A stretch of 64,000 nucleotides of DNA, from positions 129,001-193,000 of the forward strand of contig CAJQUW010006842.1 of NCBI GenBank assembly GCA_907163375.1, read 5' to 3'. This document shows positions 10,481 through 24,500 of the stretch, piece after piece. Source of the DNA: Prostheceraeus crozeri. Its lineage: Eukaryota; Platyhelminthes; Polycladida; Euryleptidae. The stretch's first letter is position 1; each line of letters starts with the position of its first letter. The notes under the pieces were generated by a model. The model searched no databases, was not told the DNA's origin, and was given only the letters and a program-made list of their open reading frames with translations. The position numbers and the translations under genes are program-made.

Positions 10481-13400
10481 GAATCTTTATAATTTTGGTT
10501 GCTTGAAAAATAATATTAATAAAATATTTGTCAATTTACAATTTGGATAATGAACGATTCGCTGCATTAGGATCAGTCATCTTTAAATGGAAAACCTTTG
10601 AAATCTGGATTGATTAAATTATTCAATGCAAATTTCTCAGACTATTTGATACTTTTTAAGGAGCAGATAAAGTCGCAACTTCCATAATATTTTTTGATGA
10701 AGTATTGTAAAAATAATTGCTTCACAATTGACATGTCAGTTAAAATTGTTTTATTCATTAAATTGAAACCGATTTGTTGAATTACTCTTTTGATCACGCA
10801 AAGGTTGAATATTTGGTAGTATTTATTTCACAATACTTTTTCGTGAGGACTAGACAAAGATATTTATTATTTTAAAGGGCTAGATAGGAAATAGACGTGT
10901 TTTTACTTTGTGTGCAACGAAACCAATGAAAATCAGCTGATATTGCATGAATTTGAAAATATTTGTAAGCATGCAACAAATACTCCTTTTCATTGCCTCT
11001 TTTTAGTAATTACAGAACTAAGACACATTTTCATAATATATCAAGAAATTCTTATATGTCTAAGCAGCGTCTAAATTGCAACAAAGAGGGCCTAAGAGTT
11101 TAACATTCTACTTTTTCAGATGTTTTGCAAAACGCATTTGTAAATAAGAGCACTGCTGATACAATTTTTTCAATTAGACTTTGTTGCATTATTTTATGGC
11201 ATTCCATTATTAGATTTGAAGAGCGCATGTTACATAGGAATGATAAAAATGAAAACCATTTGTTTCATTTTTAGATGAAACCAAAGTAAAGTTCACCTAC
11301 AATTCACCAGATACATGAATGACTTTTCTTTGCTGTGCCCACAGTTGCCAGGCAACGACAGACGCGATTGCCAAGCTTGGCAATAATCTGACGTGTATAC
11401 GTAATTTTGCGGCAAGAAAATACATGATGCAACAGAAAAAGTTGATAAGCTTGTGAACTATCAGAAAATTTGATATAAAATTGACTTAAGCAAATAAAAA
11501 CAAACAATATCTCCTGTATCTCCCTTGAGTTCATTTAATCAAATCGGAAGTGTATACACATTGGGGATTTAATAAATGCGGGGTTACTACTCTACGTAAT
11601 ATACCTACTCTATGGTTACAACAACCCGAGTCTTTATTGACTCTCTATCATCACATTATCTAAAAAATGTTAACAATCTCGTCGGCAGAACTTTGATGAG
11701 TTTTAAACGTTGAATGCTGTGTAGGCCTATCAGACCTATCACTACTCTGCCTTATAAAGCAATCACGCTAAACGGTCCATTAGACATATGCTACTAAGAT
11801 AAACACTGACCAAAACCTAATATCAAACCAAAAGCAATCGAAAACTTCTCCTGAACCAACCCTAAATAAATTCTATTAAAACTAATACCCTAAAACTAAA
11901 ACTTGATAAACCTATAACTTTCAAGCTTCAAAAAAATATGACTGTCAAAAACCTCATACAGTCTACCGGTGCGACAACTTTCGTAAAGACTTGAAAAGTC
12001 AATAAAACTGATTGTATATGCACGCACTATAAATTTATTATCAAGCATAAATACATGCATGCCAGTATAAATCTACGTAAGGGATTAGATGAGTGGAGGC
12101 AGTTGTTTCCCCTCTATTTGATATTGATACTAATCTGGTTAATTATTTCAATTAGACTTATTCTAGGCCTACTCCAATTTATGATGTTGTTATGTGAATA
12201 TAAGAGAATAGCCATAAAGTATGCAAGTTAGTGCATTCATGCTGCTTTCAGCTATTGACTCTTGTGATAGAATCATGTGTATGACAGCAGTTGAAAAAGT
12301 TTCGAAATTTGAATTTGGAATCGTTTCTTTTGCAGACTATTTAGGCCTACTTGCAATGCACCCTGTGTCTAGATTGTCAGTTTACTGTATTCATCATGAA
12401 TACTGCGAGATGTCAAATTTTGGGTACATATCCTCAGTAGAATATTGATCTGAATAAATAAACAAAAAATGCATATAAAGATATAACTTTCGGTCATCAC
12501 ATCAACGCATCAGCGTCATCAGACGCCCTAATATCAGAAACTCGAAGCAGATCTCCTAATAGTAATTAGATTGTGATTTATCACACATGGTGCATCTTAC
12601 AAAAACCAGATACAAATATCTGGAGGAAAAGAAATCAAATTTTTGACAATTTTTTGAGTGGACAAAAAAGGGAGCACTTTTACTGGATTTTGCCATGTAA
12701 TAGGTCGAAGTCGTTGAATTGATCAATTCCAGGAATCTCAACTAGCATGTAAAATGTCCATTAGGTGTCGCCTGAACCTGTTAATCTAGGTATTGAGGTA
12801 TAGTCTATCTCGGTTAATGCAACTACCTCCGGAAATGGAGCTTCACTCGAAGCTGCTGCAAAATGAGGTCAGTTGATACGCGTCTCAACTGACCTGCACC
12901 CTGCTGTATCAACTATCCTAGCATGCTATCATTACACAGATCCTCTGCTCACGAATATTCTGTTGTCTAATTGCTAGACTATGTGCACTTTTACATAATG
13001 ACTATAGTACTAACTGTCATTTGAAATATTAGAGGTATCCATTCAGCACGAGATAGAGTGCTCGCCTGATTTTCACTATCCACGGCGATAAAGTGATTGT
13101 TGATTCTCCCACCACGTGGTTAGCTCATACGACGTCGTCACCAACATCAAAGAACCAATAAAAAACGTCTACAAAGGCATCCTACGTCATGACCTCGGAA
13201 TCGCTATCACGAGAGAGAAAAGTCGACTGTATCAACTAACCTTGCGCATCAACTAACCTACTCCTCCCCTACTGTACTGGGTCTATATAAATCATGACAT
13301 ATCACATTAATAGACAGATAATTTCCAGGCTTGCAAGATTCATGCTGTAATTTCAAAATACATCACGATTACAGCCTATTCAATCGTGAATAATCATTCT

Positions 13401-14555
13401 TGTTTCAAAAAAAAATTTACATGCTATTGGATTTCAGCGACAGTAAAGTATTTCGACAGAATTTCGTTGTAAAAGATGGTTCATCTCCTTTGGTATGCTG
13501 TTTCTGAGTTTTGCTTTCCCTCTAGTCCAGCAACCAGTTCTAAATCAATGTGATGACCTGTTATCGATTATGCGTGACTCACGCATATGTCATTTTCAAA
13601 TCAGGCAGTCAGCATATTTCAGAAAGTCAGAATTTTAGTTGTTATGAAAAATATTCTATGGGAAAGATGGCAACAGATTTCTGTTTCCTAACCATTTAAA
13701 CTAATCTTATCATTTTGATAACTTTTTAGATGTATTTTTCAATTTACTATGCATAAAAAAGCACAAAAATAAAATAGATATGCGTAACATCTTACGCTCA
13801 TTTTTTCAATGGCTTTTGATTTCATTCTGAACTCCACAGAAGGAATAGAAGCATTAAATAGCTTTAACTTGATATGTCGATAGAATTAGCTAAATGAGTA
13901 ACTATCAACTTGCATACAGTTTGAAAACAATTTTGTTCAACTGTGTTATGAACGGACTTTATATATAAGACATATCATATATAATATATTATATAATGTA
14001 TAAGACAATGTATGCATGTATTTCGAGTGCAATAATCGCAAAGTGAATGCTACATCAAGCCATGTATTACTTTGTTAAATATTTTTTAGAAATTTATATC
14101 AGTGCAAATCTATGTAGCACTGACACTGCTGCAGTGTGCATTACTTGTCAGAGCATACGTACAATTATTGGTAAAGATTGGACGCTTAGAAATCGGAATA
14201 TAAACACATTGAAATCAATACTTCAAATGAGGACGCTATTGTATGATATCTTTGAATAACGTGCAAATATTTAATGATATTTATGAACATACTTAATTTT
14301 TCCTAGTCTAAGCTGTATGCAATTACAAGTAAGATTACTACGGTAACATTGTAAACATTTTGCATACCGGTATGTTATGTTGTATAACCCACTTTCTTTT
14401 TTCTAAGCTTCACGTCGAAAAGTTTCAAACCCGTTATGAAAATAGACTAGGCCAATACACCCATTGATGAGCTGTTTGAAAATAATTTGATAGGCTACCT
14501 GTTGTTGCTCTACAATCTAAGCCCACATGTAATCACGCAAATCTATTTTTTACAG
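10481..14555. other. Gene-poor AT-rich stretch
   Basis: No exon with good splice sites plus a coding frame was found. Noticed: a CTCTATGGTTAC patch near 11605-11625 resembling sequence near 40855 and 57620, recurring TAGGCCTA words, and a TA-rich run near 13965-14000. Upstream exons of the gene ending at 16343 may hide here. Confidence 0.4.
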
Positions 14556-16343
14556 ATGTTGCTGCAAAATCAATTGATTTCGAACCTGGAACAGTAAGCT
14601 TTATTCGATACTTAGTCCTATTTTGGCTTTTGCACTTGTAAGTTCAGTAAATGTTGCTCTACACATATTAAATTGTTACATGATGAAATTACTGCATTCA
14701 AAAATTGTGTCAGTTAAATCATTATTCGTGTATACAATTGTTAGGCCTATCGGGCGTATAGAAAAATGCCATTGGCCTACATGTAGGCAACTGTAAATTC
14801 ATTGTCTTATTCTTTCCAGGATTTCAGGATGGAAACGGCTGATGAGGAGGAATCGGCAAGCAGATATCCCACGTCTTCTACTCCCAATCGCAATCCTCTT
14901 GCAAGCATTTCATCCAACACTGATGATCTTTTGGTTTCAAAAAGCAAAGAATGTCTCCTCAAGAGGATAATGTTGAAATTGGAGCGGTGAGTTCGATGAG
15001 CTGTTCAACAATGTAGGTTAGGTATACCGTAAAATGGATACCGTGCCTGAAACAACTGTCTAAAGTTCTGAGTGCGCTTGAACACTTTTGTCGAATCAGT
15101 ATAATGATCAAATATCAAAAATTAATTTCATGAGATCAATTTAATCTTTCTATAATGCCTCACAATGAATGTTCTCATTTAATCGATCCATTGGCCCACA
15201 TGCGGATACCGGTAATTACAGTTTACTGAATAACATAAAAAATGATTATAAGCCGTACTCATACATTAATTATATCTAAAGTTATCTTAGATGATACCAT
15301 GGTAGAATACTGTTACACCGTACGATGTTTATGCGTGGACAATGAATATTTTGACTATGAAAATTGATTCTACTGATCCCGAAGCGAAGCTGAGGGATTC
15401 GTATGCGCAGCCACGCATAGCCATCGTATAACAGTATATTATTTTATTCATAGCTAGTGACCTCAGTCATAGAACGGGCATAAATGTATACTTGCATTTT
15501 TTATTATGCGGCATATATTGTCCTAGAATACCGTATTTTTAGTACATGCTTAACGGTAATTTACGTAATACACATTGCTTTGATTATACTTACATGTACA
15601 GTCTGACATGCAAAAGTAAAATAACATAACTGACATTATTGGAAATTTGCAGTTTTTGTACCTCACTTTCAGATAAAAATTCAATTTGTGCACCTGTATT
15701 CAATGCAACAGATGCACTCGTATATTTGAGTATCAGACATAAACAAAATCAAAATGCAACACAAAAAGAGAAGATTGTTTCAAATGACAACCATCAAAAT
15801 GTCAGTTAAGTTATTTTATCTTTGGACGGCAGCAGTACTGTGCTTTACATTAGAAGCTCTTTAAATCGCTTTCATGGAAAGCTTTTTGGTTGTCATACAT
15901 TAATTTATTCTTGCTGGTGTTTATACAATTTCACATTGCATTCTACATTGAAGCATTCATTCTTTTCATACTAGGCCTATTTGTAAAATTCATCCTTTCA
16001 TTTTTTTCGAAAATAGCCGGATGAAATTTTTGTACTACCTAATTAGCGATTTTCAACTTCACTGTGGTACATGGACATGTACATGCATGCAGTATAATCT
16101 GAAAATCCAATAGGCCCTATATCTGGAGAGGATTTTAGGTGATATGCGAAATCAATAACAACAACAGCTGTCTCAACGAATCACTTGAATAAGACCGTTC
16201 ACAGAAAATTACGATAATTATGTAGCTATGTCATATACATGTCATACCGTATACTATAGTGGATAGTCCATGCATTTCATTCAATCTCTCGTTTCATTAT
16301 TTTCAGGTTGCGGTGCCGATCGGTATGGCAAAGTGAAAGCTGA
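14556..16343 (+). CDS. Last exons of an unrecognised plus-strand gene (partial model)
   Basis: Three exons fit together: 14556-14593, 14820-14986 and 16307-16343. Acceptors are TTTTTTACAG, TTCTTTCCAG and TTATTTTCAG; donors are GTAAGC and GTGAGT. The first exon enters in phase 1 (VAAKSIDFEPGT), the second is read in phase 0 (DFRMETADEEESASRYPTSS...KLER), and two leftover bases join the third (LRCRSVWQSES, stop 16341-16343). The protein tail is acidic, then serine- and threonine-rich, then basic. No domain is recognised. Upstream exons are not found. It converges on the minus-strand gene ending at 18070. Alternative: the second exon's internal ATG could be the true start. Confidence 0.55.
14987..16306 (+). 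other. Intron of the plus-strand gene, with a foldback repeat
   Basis: Bounded by GTGAGT and TTTTCAG. It holds an inverted repeat at 15305-15440: ATACTGTTACACCGTACGAT near the left pairs with ATCGTATAACAGTAT at the right, with ATGCGTGG against CCACGCAT inside. No coding signal otherwise. Confidence 0.5.
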
Positions 16344-16544
16344 AACAGAGTCAATTGTGAGCAAAAAGTTACATACTGAAGCGGAATTACTGAAAAAACA
16401 AAATATGTCCTGAATACACATAATACATATCATGCGGTTTTGCTGCACTTTTTCTTCAATTTAGTTATCGTATCATTTTCGTGCTAGAGGAGTCTCAAAT
16501 GTAGCTACTTTTATCTAAGGAAATCGAAGGCTTTTTTAATTTGC

Positions 16545-16810
16545 CTATGAAAGTTCTATAGCATAACTTTATGGGAATGCTAAAAGGGATTTCTCCATGG
16601 GTTTGAAAGGGCTTTTTGCACTGAGAATGAAAGGGATTTCTATGGGATATCATATGGGATTCATAAGGGATTTTAAGAGGATCCCGTAGAAAACCCATAG
16701 AAAATCATATGGGATTCGTAGGGGAATCTCATAGAAATCCCCTTTCAGTCCCATTAAAAAGGGTCCAAAAATACCATAGAAAGTTTTGTACGGGAATCCC
16801 ATACAGTAGA
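16545..16810. repeat. Degenerate repeats of CCCATAGAAA / TATGGGAT words
   Basis: The words TATGGGAT, ATAGAAA and GGGATTTC recur many times in both orientations over about 260 bases. The structure is irregular with no fixed period. No protein is encoded. Confidence 0.6.
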
Positions 16811-17530
16811 GTCACTCGGGCATCTTTTTGCAAAGTTGTCTGATACAGTCTTCTTGCCCTGTGAGTTGTACCTTGACGGAAAGAATTACTTTCGTAAAAA
16901 ATAAGTCTGAAAAAAACCCTAGGATACCCATATTATTCCCGCCTCCCCTACCATAGATGTTTTAGTGTAGGCTACTTGTAGAAAGATGATAAATTAAGTG
17001 CCATACAGACTAAGATTACGCATTGACATCAGATGACCTTAACTTGTGTGAATTCCTCTCGCTTTCGAAACTGCATGAGACACCTGAAAGTCAATGGTGC
17101 CGCATATTTTGGCTGTGTGCATCCATCACCTCTCTCAGTGACACTGACTCATTCGTTCTTCAAGAATGATGGGAATGCGAATAAATGAAGCTTGCTGTTT
17201 TTGAGATTGTCAAATTTGTCATGGGTCAAACTGGTTGGAAGTGGGAGAACGAGAATTGATCCACAACGAGCTCTGATGTAATCCAATGAGTTAGGAAACT
17301 CCCAAAGCAATTGACATTAAGCACTTATTCCACTGCAATCCTCTTGATATGTTCATCAAATAAAGATAGGTGAAAATACACCGTTCATTAACATTAAATT
17401 GATAATTTCCATACATACAAAATACCAAAAAGCATATTGACGAGATACACAGAGCATGATTGATATTGTAGATTGACAAGAAAGGCCTGTCGCAGCACAT
17501 TGAATATCTTAAGAGAATGACAAGTATTAA
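16811..17530. other. Unassigned, between convergent gene and SINE pair
   Basis: No coding or repeat structure is recognised. Confidence 0.35.
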
Positions 17531-17967
17531 GTCAATAAAGGACACCAACATCCTTGAGTCCCCGACCGCACTCGCCTGACCCAGGCATCGAACCGAAGTC
17601 CGCGGTGGAGACGAGCTTGCACCTTCTTCACAAGGCCACGCTGACGGTGCAAAAGTAATGCGAGTGAAGGCAGAAGTCATCTCCAACTGATATCGACAGC
17701 TAATTGACCTATGATTATGGACATAATGCTGCCATCGAAAGACAAGCTGATATGCTGTCTCACTACAAAATGAATGCTGGTGGCATTATAGGACAATGAG
17801 CTGTCGATATCACTTTGAGATGACTTCTGTCTTCACTCGCATTCCTTTTGCACCGTCCGCGTGGCCTAGTGAAGAAGTTGCGAGCTCATCTCCTCCGGAC
17901 TTCGGTTCGATTCCTAGCTCAGGCGAATGCGGTCGGGGAATCAAGGGTGTTGGTGTCGTTTGTTGAC
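17531..17967. repeat. Inverted pair of tRNA-like short repeats
   Basis: Right arm (17795-17967, plus) has GTGGCCTAGTGAAGAAG (A-box-like) and GGTTCGATTCC (a B box of Pol III type), then GCGGTCGGGGAATCAAGG. Left arm (17531-17715) is its reverse complement with about one change in ten. The arms face each other across a spacer of about 80 bases and extend into GCTGTCGATATCA on both sides. The unit resembles a tRNA-derived SINE. It lies just past the stop of the minus-strand TSP1 gene and could form a long hairpin in its 3' UTR or downstream transcript. Confidence 0.7.
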
Positions 17968-18069
17968 TTAACATGTTATATGTCCCTTCTATGCTAAGAT
18001 AGCGAAGCTAATAAAGCATCGATTCACTATTGGTAGAATTATTCACACACTAGTCTAGGGAGAACATCT

Positions 18070-18500
18070 TCAATGAACATTCTGTCTCTGGTCGTGATAA
18101 ATGTCGATGACTGTTCTCCTCCCCCGGACTATGAGGATCTGCTGTCCAGGGAGGAAGGCTTTCCAGCCGGGATTTCCAGCTTGTTTCCAAGAATACTGTT
18201 TTCCATCTTTATCTCCGAATTCCAACAACGGGAATTTCTGCGACAATTCATCAGTTGCTTTCTCAGTTAATTCAGCTACAATTCTTCCCTTGTAAGATCC
18301 TCTTCTTTGACCGAATCTTGTGATATTATTTCCTTTAAAGATCTCTTCCAGCTTCTTTGCAACTTCGCTGAAATTCCTCAGTCCTGGTGATAGCTCAACG
18401 TTATGCAATTTCACGTAATTCCCATTCACGCTTTGGAATCTGTAATCCGTTTTGTTGAGATTGAACTCAGATGGCCGGTAGACGACGAACAGATTTACTC
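18070..18500 (-). CDS. Terminal exon of the TSP1 gene: novel C-terminal domain
   Basis: The acceptor GTTTTTGAATTTCAG precedes the frame. It reads VNLFVVYRPSEFNL, then YVKLHNVELSPGLRNFSEVA, KKLEEIFKGNNITRFGQRRG and so on to QRQNVH and TGA at 18072-18070. About 143 residues, mixed alpha/beta in appearance, rich in charged residues, with no cysteine. I recognise no family. Its good coding quality, splice site and perfect frame closure with the TSP1 exons support it as a real exon. Confidence 0.72.
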
Positions 18501-21500
18501 CTGAAATTCAAAAACAACAAGTGTCGACTATTTCTTTTTAACAAGTAGCATGGCATTGATCAATTTATCAAACGTATACAGATGTAGCGATCACAAGACA
18601 TGTTTCGGCCTGTTGTGCCTCATCAGTCGTGTGTAGGTTCGAACCAGCGACGTTGGAGGTAGAGGACGAGCAGGCATACCTTCTAACCACACGGCCACGG
18701 GGCCATCTGTTGAGAGCGTGAATTAGCCTGACAAGCACTGCTTTTACGCAGGTGCGTGGAAGGCGCCGGCTCTGCTTGCTTCCAGGAAAGCACACTGGCG
18801 AGAATTAGTCCGGCAACCAGAGCGAGTTTCTGCAGGGAACGAGGCCGAAAGTGAGACATTCACGGAATGATGTACACCCTATTCCCACTACGAATTCGTG
18901 CGTCTGCCGAGTGCTAGTTGGTTCCTCTTATTGTCAGGCACGATCAAAAGGAAAACACATGTTAATCCAATGGGAGGCCGATTGCAGTTTTTTGGCCAAC
19001 ATATTGGTGCTTGCCGAGAGTAGGAGGCTTGTCAAATCTGAATGCATGCAGTTTCATACATAAATGTTGATAAACATGATAAGAAATGACCTGAAGACAT
19101 TCCATGTCAAAAATAACGGCTCTTGACTGAGTACTTTTTAAATGATAAGAGAAAACACAGAAAATTTCATTTTTGCCAAAAACTGCAATCTGCCTCTCAC
19201 TGGATTAACATGTGTTTTTCTTTGATCGTGTCTTGCAAGAAGAGAAACTAACTAGAACTCGGCAAACGCGCGAATTCGTAGTGGGCATAGGATGACAATT
19301 GTCAGTTTCATTTTCGGCCTCGTTCACTTCAGAAACTCGCTGTGGCTGCCGGACTAAATGATTGATATTAATGAGTAAGACACCGACATTTTGACAATCC
19401 ATCCCCCACATAGGTCATCATGTGCATTCTCCCTACCATTTGCATGTGAAAAGAATCATGGCACTGAGACATTGCTGATGTGTATAACTGAGTCCATAAA
19501 GTCTGTCCTGGATTGAGAGTGAATTGTCGGCGTTATCTAACTTGATTTGTCTGTGGCATTCGACAGTATACATTAGAAATCGCTTTTGGAAAAGCTGCAA
19601 AAGTTCGCTGTAAATCTAACGACATCCTACTTACATAATCGTCTTAACGGTGTGAAAGTTAACAGTAAAACATTCAGGACTTGTTTGGTATGCGCCAAGG
19701 TTCTAAAAGGAGTTCACTCATTTGAAGCGCGTTTTTTGAATGATTCGTTTTCCATGATGCAAGGATATAGTGCTAGCGTCATCACATGCGCAGAAGATCT
19801 AGCGAATTGAGTAAAATGTAGTAGAGACGACGTCCAAGACAAATAAATTCTTGATAATCAATCTTATTGCGTGGAAGATGAGTGGAAACTGAATATCTAA
19901 AGAAACAGTGACAGGCACGCGGGAGCGATTTTTCGGTAAGGGGGGATAAAATTTTAAGTGTTGCAAAGCGAATTTTTAGGTTGCTACTGGATATAACAGT
20001 TGAAGGTTGGAATAAGGGGACAATCTATTCTAGCTGCACTTTGTGATGTAGTTGTCTATCACGTATTTGACCTATATTACCGAGAAAAAGATTGAAAGAT
20101 TAAAAAAACAGAGTTTTCCTCGCTTTGATTATTCTTCAATATTTTATGTCTTCATTTCCAACAAATGTGAAATGAAATTGCAGTCATCGTCCAAATTTTG
20201 TGCACACCTACCAGCTCAGAAGATTTAAAACCAGAAATTCAGCTTTCGTCAAATCATTGTGAGTTAATTACAAAATTGGCTTACATGTCAAGACAATGCG
20301 AATAATACAAGCAATTTGCAAAACACTTGCTGCTCAAAAACAATTGGTGGATTTAGATTTAGGGCAGTTCATAATAATCCGAAGCGCAATATCCTCATTC
20401 AACTGAGAGTTGAAAGAAAACCAGCAAAGATCGAAGGGGTTTTACGGTTGAAGTTGTTGGAATAAAATGTCTCTAACACTTGAAGTTCGAGGCATGAAAT
20501 CTAACTCTGAAGCTTTGATGAGCAACATGAAAACATTCAGAAAACATGATGGCAATCTATTGTGTGTTATATTGTATCAGGTCAGGAGATGTCGATTTCA
20601 GAGAATTTCTGTATTCTGCAAATGTTGCCTCGAAATATTAAGTTCTGCTATTGTTTTCCTTTTTCAAATACTGTTTATGCATACAGGCTACTACTTGCTG
20701 TCAGTAGTATGTTAATCATCGCACCAAAATATTATTCATAGTGGTGTAAATATTGCTTCGTTGCTGTTATATGAGAGGAGAGATCTGATTTGAATAGAAA
20801 CTGAAGACATTTTAAAGTTTCGCGTTGTTTGCAATTTGGTGTGATCAAACAGAAAGAATGAGCTATGTAAGCTTCGGTCTCAAAAAAATTCATTTTTTGT
20901 CTGTTTTATCTCTAGGATCCCGCTAGAAGATTGCACTTGGTGGGTTTGAATTCGATTATCACCTAAAAACTTCTCCAATGAAACTGTTCGCAGTCTCTGC
21001 ACACACTTAGTCCACGTTGTCGAGAAATGTCAATTTTCAAAAAGTTCATTGAGCTATTTTCGAGAAAATTCAAATTTTAGATTTTTTGAGTACTATGAAA
21101 AAGAGCATTTTTAATTTTTTTCATAAAGAAGTCTTCAAAGAAGCACATTTGAGAAATATCAATCTTGCAAATTTTCATCGAGCTATACCCAAGAAAATTC
21201 AAATTTTAGAATTTCCCTTACACGAGAAATTCTATTAATACTTGAGTTGATGCTTAAAAACAGCTTTCGTCTCTCCTTGAAATTTATTGACCAGATTAAA
21301 ATAATTAATTAAAAGATATGTACAACCCCTACGCGTTTCGAGCGTTCGCTCTTCCTCAGGGGGTAATTCGCTAAAACCAACTGATCTGGCCGCTCATGTG
21401 GGCTGCTTATATACACTGCTATCGGTTGAGAGATGTTTAAAATATCGTCAACTCTTTTCTTCGATTGATTTTTGGAATCAACTGTTTAATGTAACGAGCT

Positions 21501-24500
21501 TCAGTCAGTCTAGTGTCCAATGCATCTTTGCACTTATCAAGAATTTCAAGGTCAAAATCAGTCAAACGTTTTGGTCTACATTTCAGACAATGTTCTGCCA
21601 TAGCACTCGAATCAACATTACCTTTATCTACAGCACGCTTGTGTTCATTAAAACGATGCTTAAAAGGACGCGAGGTTTGACCAATATAGAAATCTTTACA
21701 ATGATGGCATGTAAATTTGTATACCAAAAACCGATCTGTACACTTTATCTTATTAGGCAAACTCTCACAAACAAGGCAACTTTCGTGTTTTTCTACTTTT
21801 TGTTTGAATTTCAAGGCATTATATAAAGTTTTATTAGGGGAGCTAACAAGATTTATCGGTAACTCATATTTTTTAATTAATTTGCGGATATCACGATCAG
21901 TTTTATCGTTAACAAATCCGAGTTTTAAATACGTACTGTTTTTACGTATTTCCTTGCATCTTTTACTATTTTTCTTATGTTTTCGTTTCATTGAAAATCC
22001 ATTTTTACTGAATTTAGTTTCAAGTTTATTAAAAGCTACCTTGCAATCAGCTTCGTTGCTACATCTTCTCTTTACGTAGTTGATGCTATTATTTACGTAA
22101 TTGTTTTTGATATGGTTAGGCACGTAACTATCGCTGCGCAGTGAAATACCCGAATGTATTTCTTTCTCAAACCATTTATAATTCATACTGCCTTCTTTCA
22201 CTGTGATGCTTATGTCCAAGAAATTAAGTGTAAGGTTTTTTGGAACTTCCAGAGTAAATTCAATATTCTCATCGATGCCATTAAAAGTTCTTAATATTAC
22301 ATCAAAGTCGAAGTCTTTGTCAAAGGGACCCATAATTACGTCATCAATGTATCGAGCATAAATGCTTGGAGATATATTGTGCTGTGATTTCAAAAGTTGC
22401 AGAGCTTTACTTTCAATACTATGCATAAACAAAACCGCAAAAGGCGGACTAAAATGGGCTCCCATAGGACAGCCTTTAATTTGAAGGTAATTTTTGCCAT
22501 TATATTCGATCTCGTAGTTAAAACATACAAACTTGAGCATTTTTTCAATTGATTCTAAATCAATGCCAAAGTTATTTATTTTGTTCCAATTTTCCTTCGT
22601 AAACTCTATGACTGCCACAATAGCATCCATGATCGGTATACTTGGGTATAGGTTTTTCACATCTAAGGATATAAAAGTTGAATTTTCAGTTATTGGGAAG
22701 TTATTGCTGTTTAACCGCTCAATAAGATTTTCAGTATTTGTGATGTGTGAAGGGACTAAGGTCATAAGTTGAGACACGATTTTGCTCAATAACCAGTCTA
22801 CTTTTTCCGTGGGATTATTTATGCACGAGGCGATCGGCCGCAAAGGATAGACTCCGTTATTCGCCATTTTATGATCTTTCAACGTAGTCCTAAAAGTGGC
22901 TGGTTCTGTACCACAACTTAGTAATTTCTCGATTTCTTGTTTTTTTAGATTATTTTTGCAAACTGATCTAATAATTACATTAGCCTGGGTTTCTAACTTT
23001 GCGACGCTAGACTTTTTTAGCTTTTTGTAGGTATTTTCATCATTCAATATCTCTTCGGTGCTTTTTGTCAACGTTTCTCTTTCAATGACTTGAAGTCTGT
23101 TAGTCTTATCTGTAGGAACCACAGTAAGGTCATTTTGTTCTAGAAACTTACGAGAAACAATTACATCTTTTGAATTTGCTTGTTTTGCTGTTTCTGAGAC
23201 TGTATTAGCTTCATCACCTCAGCACGAAAAAGCTGTAGATTAGTTTCTTGGTTTTCGTTCATTCTAGGAGGCAAATTAACTTTATTCTTACTAAATGGAA
23301 CACTTATGTTCCCCTCATCCGAGCAATCATTTTCAAACACTGTACTCCATCTCATACGATAAGTAAGCTTATCTAACTCTTTTTCAACATCACTAACAAA
23401 GTGTTTGTTAACATTATGAGGCACTCTGAATTTAGGACCTTTTTCCAAAAGTTTATTAAGAGTTGACGGTATCTTATCATCTCCACCTAAGGAAACAGAC
23501 TCATCAAAAACAAGACTAGTTCTTAAATGCTCCGAAGAAGGACACAGAAAGTCATCCTCGTACTGAAAAGGAAAAGTAGGAGCTCCATCAACACGGCACT
23601 TCTTGAGTGGTACAGGATACACTTCACTAGTGATAGCACTCCACTTCTTTGTATGGGTCTCGTAGGTTTCATTCTCCAGCCGTCTCACCGCCGTCTCCAG
23701 CTTCTTGAGGAATTCTTGGACTTCTTCTGGCTTCCAACTCCGAACAAGGTGAAGATACCCATATCCTCTTCTCGCTTCTTGATCTTCTTTCTTACGTTGT
23801 AATTCCCTCATTTGAGTACGTAGGATTTCTTTCTCCAGATTCGACTTTGATGTAATATTAAGAACTTTTAATGGCATCGATGAGAATATTGAATTTACTC
23901 TGGAAGTTCCAAAAAACCTTACACTTAATTTCTTGGACATAAGCATCACAGTGAAAGAAGGCAGTATGAATTATAAATGGTTTGAGAAAGAAATACATTC
24001 GGGTATTTCACTGCGCAGCGATAGTTACGTGCCTAACCATATCAAAAACAATTACGTAAATAATAGCATCAACTACGTAAAGAGAAGATGTAGCAACGAA
24101 GCTGATTGCAAGGTAGCTTTTAATAAACTTGAAACTAAATTAAGTAAAAATGGATTTTCAATGAAACGAAAACATAAGAAAAATAGTAAAAGATGCAAGG
24201 AAATACGTAAAAACAGTACGTATTTAAAACTCGGATTTGTTAACGATAAAACTGATCGTGATATCCGCAAATTAATTAAAAAATATGAGTTACCGATAAA
24301 TCTTGTTAGCTCCCCTAATAAAACTTTATATAATGCCTTGAAATTCAAACAAAAAGTAGAAAAACACGAAAGTTGCCTTGTTTGTGAGAGTTTGCCTAAT
24401 AAGATAAAGTGTACAGATCGGTTTTTGGTATACAAATTTACATGCCATCATTGTAAAGATTTCTATATTGGTCAAACCTCGCGTCCTTTTAAGCATCGTT

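Noticed and set aside
12480..12530. CTGATGA...GAAA on the minus strand as another hammerhead
   Set aside because: After GAAA comes GTTATATC, with no C-NN-G-UH arrangement, and the flanks do not pair as stem I. It may still be a Penelope-type repeat end, but not a supportable ribozyme.
17850..17930. A genuine tRNA gene (GTGGCCTAGTGA...GGTTCGATTCC)
   Set aside because: There is no complete cloverleaf, and an inverted second copy lies 100 bases away; SINE-like.
18851..19411. Two genes sharing PTTNS.VCRVLV
   Set aside because: The shared peptide arises from an inverted non-coding repeat with a third copy at 50 kb.
21398..22079. Plus-strand open frames opposite the Penelope RT
   Set aside because: They are the antisense of the RT/GIY-YIG frame and reappear as mirror frames in the inverted copy.
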